DNA from: JBCDJI01 sp964351865 | Lineage (GTDB): Bacteria; Verrucomicrobiota; Verrucomicrobiia; Methylacidiphilales; JBCBYL01 | DNA length: 64,000 bases | Assembly (NCBI GenBank): GCA_964351865.1 | Contig: CAYGPJ010000006.1 | Location: 65,175-129,174, forward strand | Direction: 5' to 3' | Part shown: positions 61,634-64,000 of the stretch, one piece after another | Numbering within the stretch: position 1 is the first letter of the stretch | Layout of the letters: every line of letters begins with the position of its first letter | Position numbers and translations under genes: made by a program | The notes under the pieces: model-generated | Seen by the model: the letters and a program-made list of their open reading frames with translations, nothing else | Database searches by the model: none | What the model was told of the DNA's origin: nothing

Positions 61634-61732
61634 CGCCGGTTGCGGTGGAGGGAAGGCGGGTGAACCCCGCCAGGGCCGAAAGGCAGCAACGGTAACTTGA
61701 CCTGACCTGCCGCCGCGACTGGTCTTTTTTTT
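61634..61732 (+). ncRNA. ffs: Small bacterial signal recognition particle RNA (4.5S type) with terminator
   Basis: The conserved domain IV is clear: GTGAACCCCGCCAGG, then GCCGAAAGGC (tetraloop stem) and AGCAACGGTAA, the symmetric and asymmetric loops bound by Ffh. The ends pair: CCGGTTGCGG (from 61636) with CCGCGACTGG (to 61722). A run of eight T follows at 61725-61732 and serves as terminator. It acts with Ffh to target membrane proteins. Confidence 0.92.
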
Positions 61733-61811
61733 ACCGTGGGGTACTTTAATACGTAATACGGTTATCGTTTATCCCACATTCACTATTACTGAGTATTACT
61801 GAGAATTCATT

Positions 61812-62756
61812 GTGCCAAAGAAGTCTGCGAAATCAGTTAAGCCCGCCGGGCCTTCCTCTTACACCTACACCATCTCTGAAGCTCAGGGAGCTAAGTTTAA
61901 AAATTTGCTGGAGTCGCAGGGATTTGAATTTTCGGATCTGGCCTACGGGCATTTCGGCGCTCGTAAAGGTAAATGCTCCGTCGGCTACTACCAGAGCGGT
62001 AAGGTGGTGCTGCAGGGGAAGGATGCGCGCGAGTTTATCGAATTTTATTTTGAGCCTGAAATTATCGGCGAAGTGCGTTTGGGCTACGAAGAAGTGGTGA
62101 ATCCTGAGATGTTCCAACCGCACATCGGTGTGGACGAGGCGGGCAAGGGGGATTTCTTTGGCCCATTAGTCATTGCCGGAGCGTATCTTACCCCGGAAAC
62201 GACCCGGAAATTGATGGATGCCGGAGTGCGCGACAGTAAGCGCGTGGGAAGTGATCGGGTGGTGCAGCAGATGGCAGATACCGTTCGTGAGATCACGCGT
62301 GGTGCGGTCTCGGTCGTCGCCATCGGGCCTGAAAAATATAATGAACTCTATGCCAGGATGGGCAATTTAAACCGGCTGCTGGCCTGGGGGCATGGTCAGG
62401 TGATCACGAATCTTTCCGAGGCCTATCCGGAATGCCCTCGTGCGTTATCTGATCAGTTTGCTCATGCCAGTCTGATCGAACGTGAACTCAAGCGTCGGAA
62501 AGTTGATATCGTCATCGAGCAACGCACTAAGGCCGAGTCCGATACTGCCGTCGCGGCGGCATCCATTCTCGCGCGGGCTGCCTTTGTGGCTGCGATGGAA
62601 AAACTGGGCGGAGACCAGCCGTTGCCGAAGGGGGCTGGCGCACCCGTCAAACAATGGGCCCGGCAGGTGGTTAAAGAAAAAGGAGTGGATTACCTCGCCA
62701 CCATTAGCAAAACGCACTTCAAAACTTTCAATGAAGTGACCAGCCAGTTGTTGTAG
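61812..62756 (+). CDS. rnhC: Ribonuclease HIII
   Basis: 314 residues from a GTG start. The N-terminal TBP-like substrate-binding domain (about 15-95) is followed by the type 2 RNase H fold. It shows GVDEAGKGDFFGPLVIAGAY (catalytic Asp-Glu), RDSKRV and EQRTKAESDTAVAAASILAR. GKGDFFG distinguishes HIII from HII. It cuts RNA in RNA-DNA hybrids in the cytoplasm. It lies about 80 bp after the SRP RNA. Confidence 0.94.
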   Translation: MPKKSAKSVKPAGPSSYTYTISEAQGAKFKNLLESQGFEFSDLAYGHFGARKGKCSVGYYQSGKVVLQGKDAREFIEFYFEPEIIGEVRLGYEEVVNPEMFQPHIGVDEAGKGDFFGPLVIAGAYLTPETTRKLMDAGVRDSKRVGSDRVVQQMADTVREITRGAVSVVAIGPEKYNELYARMGNLNRLLAWGHGQVITNLSEAYPECPRALSDQFAHASLIERELKRRKVDIVIEQRTKAESDTAVAAASILARAAFVAAMEKLGGDQPLPKGAGAPVKQWARQVVKEKGVDYLATISKTHFKTFNEVTSQLL

Positions 62757-62957
62757 AGGGTCGTTTTCTGGTGTCTTTGTTGACGCGTCACTAGCAGTTC
62801 TTTATGGTGGCGACTCTAAGGCCAGAGTTCCATATCCGCTGTAAAGGCGGCTGAAAAGGGGTGTTTTTGCTGATTTTCTGGAGATAAATGAGTTTTTTCG
62901 CATTTGGTTCTTGCCAGCAGCGGCATAGTTTTTTAACTCACTATATATCAAACGATT

Positions 62958-63311
62958 ATGTCTAATTTAACAAAAAGAGATCTGGTAGTACGCATCAGCA
63001 ATGAAACCGGCATGGTTCAGCAGGATGTATTGAATGTGGTTCAAAAAACACTGGACTACCTGACGGAAAGTTTGGCTCAGGGGCAAACGGTTGAATTACG
63101 TAACTTCGGGGTATTTGAGATCAAGCTGCGTAAAGCGCGCGTTGGCCGCAATCCGAATAAACCTGAGAGTGATGTTCCGATTCCCCCCCGTGCCGTCGTG
63201 AAATTTAAGCCCGGTAAAGAAATGAAGGCCAAAGTTTCCACGCTATCCGATAAGATGATGGGCGTTGATGGAGTCGCCGGCCCGAATTCGGATGCCGCCT
63301 CAGCTGAATAG
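62958..63311 (+). CDS. HU/IHF-family DNA-binding protein
   Basis: 117 residues. It starts MSNLTKRDLVVRISNETGM, has TVELRNFGVFEIKLRKARVGRNPNKPE (the beta-arm with intercalating Pro) and VVKFKPGKEMKAKVS. It is nearer to IHF than HU in the arm (RNP...). The 20-residue C-terminal tail (MMGVDGVAGPNSDAASAE) is extra. It bends DNA as a homo- or heterodimer, which could help sigma-54 promoters. It is followed at 13 bp by hisS. Confidence 0.92.
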   Translation: MSNLTKRDLVVRISNETGMVQQDVLNVVQKTLDYLTESLAQGQTVELRNFGVFEIKLRKARVGRNPNKPESDVPIPPRAVVKFKPGKEMKAKVSTLSDKMMGVDGVAGPNSDAASAE

Positions 63312-63324
63312 GCTGTCAGCTCCC

Positions 63325-64000
63325 ATGTCCTTAAAATCCTTAACTGGATTCCGGGATTTTTACCCGGAAGACTGCGCTTTGCGTGAATGGCTGTTTCAGG
63401 TCTGGAAGGATTCCTGCCGTGAGTTTGGATTCCTGCAAGTTGATGGCCCCCCGTTAGAGCATCTGGAACTTTTTACCCGCAAATCTGGCGACGAAATTAA
63501 AAGCCAGCTCTACGATTTCACCGACAAGGGCGGACGCGAAGTCGCCCTTAGGCCGGAAATGACCCCGACGCTGGCTCGTATGATCGGAGCCCGTCAGCGG
63601 GATTACAAAAAGCCGCTTAAGTGGTTTTCGATCCCGCAAGTCTTTCGTTATGAAAAACCACAGAAGGGGCGCCTGCGGGAACACTATCAGTGGAATTGCG
63701 ATATTGTGGGAGAAGCGGCGCTAGGCGCGGAAGCGGAGCTGATTGCGTTAGTGGTGCATTCATTAACTCGTCTTGGATTCAAGCAAAGTGATTTCGTGGT
63801 TCGTATCAGTGATCGCCAGTTCTGGCAGGATTTACTGGTTTCACACGGGGTTCCGGAAGAAAATTATTACGAAATCTATCAGGCACTCGATAAAATCGAA
63901 CGGGCTCCCGAAGAGGTGACGCGTGAGAAACTCGGCGACCTGGCCGATCCGATTTTTGCCGCCCTGCGGGCGGGTCAGGGCGGGGAGCGACTCAAAGAGC
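63325..64000 (+). CDS. hisS: Histidyl-tRNA synthetase, 3' end cut by window
   Basis: The frame from the ATG at 63325 reads MSLKSLTGFRDFYPEDCALR and runs on for 225 codons to the window edge. It contains the class II motif 1 region, ALRPEMTPTLARM, and motif 2 RYEKPQKGRLREHYQWNCDI, in which the usual Q.NCD becomes W.NCD. HisRS charges tRNA(His) in the cytoplasm. Only the N-terminal half is visible; the histidine-binding motifs and the anticodon domain lie beyond the end. Confidence 0.95.
   Translation, partial: MSLKSLTGFRDFYPEDCALREWLFQVWKDSCREFGFLQVDGPPLEHLELFTRKSGDEIKSQLYDFTDKGGREVALRPEMTPTLARMIGARQRDYKKPLKWFSIPQVFRYEKPQKGRLREHYQWNCDIVGEAALGAEAELIALVVHSLTRLGFKQSDFVVRISDRQFWQDLLVSHGVPEENYYEIYQALDKIERAPEEVTREKLGDLADPIFAALRAGQGGERLKE

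Overview
This 64 kb window is bacterial chromosome, most likely from a Verrucomicrobiota member of the Opitutia type. This is an inference from gene content, not a phylogeny. Supporting signs are a PEP-CTERM-type protein, DUF5069, HAF-repeat and FecR surface proteins, a Chlamydia-like class Ic ribonucleotide reductase, a lysine-rich H1-like protein, system II cytochrome c maturation, and a bacterial-type small SRP RNA. Both window ends cut genes: nrdR at the left and hisS at the right. I found no rRNA, tRNA, CRISPR array or prophage.

Layout. 0-3.3 kb: nrdR, an H1-like protein, rpoN (sigma-54) with a sigma-54-type promoter in front of it, and a WalJ/YycJ-like metallo-beta-lactamase-fold protein. 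3.3-3.75 kb: gene-free, repeat-rich. 3.8-11.7 kb (minus strand): pilC/gspF, two tandem pilB/gspE ATPases, then gatB, gatA and gatC. 11.9-14.7 kb: three-subunit proton-translocating transhydrogenase. 14.7-20.2 kb: proC, apaG, a small membrane protein, an MBOAT acyltransferase, a CoaB-like ligase, a lycopene cyclase, a DoxX protein and an RRM RNA-binding protein. 20.2-23.2 kb: a gene remnant, a 191 bp MITE-like insertion with an 11 bp target duplication, a lipoprotein and a HAF-repeat exported protein.

23.3-39.9 kb is the main accessory block. A divergent tetraheme cytochrome faces a collinear run of eight genes. These encode a protein joining two cyclic-nucleotide-binding domains to an Fe-S electron-transfer domain, a b-type-like membrane protein, a membrane-anchored decaheme cytochrome, an outer-membrane beta-barrel lipoprotein, a 1277-residue decaheme protein with an LVIVD propeller, a duplicated HbpS/GlcG-domain protein, and ResB and CcsA for heme attachment. 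Together they look like a complete electron conduit from the cytoplasm to the cell surface or periplasm, with its own maturation genes.

39.9-45 kb: a second MITE-like element, an Uup-type ABC-F protein, an M14-like peptidase, a small PEP-CTERM-motif protein with a sigma-54-type promoter, a VOC protein, DUF5069 and a membrane protein. 45.1-49.6 kb: nrdB (class Ic by its residues), a four-helix-bundle protein and nrdA, with NrdR-box-like sites upstream. 50-55.2 kb: glmM, a phosphoesterase, a GT9 glycosyltransferase, a four-repeat DNA-binding-like protein behind a strong sigma-54-type promoter, and an exported unknown. 55.3-61.1 kb: a third MITE-like element (same family as the second), a 1436-residue FecR/beta-helix surface protein and an outer-membrane barrel. 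61.1-64 kb: a perfect 58 bp palindrome, SRP RNA, rnhC, an HU/IHF-like protein and hisS.

Three regulatory themes link genes in the window: NrdR boxes at both nrdR and nrdA; sigma-54-type promoters at rpoN and two other genes; and dispersed palindromic or MITE-like elements in almost every long gene-free gap.
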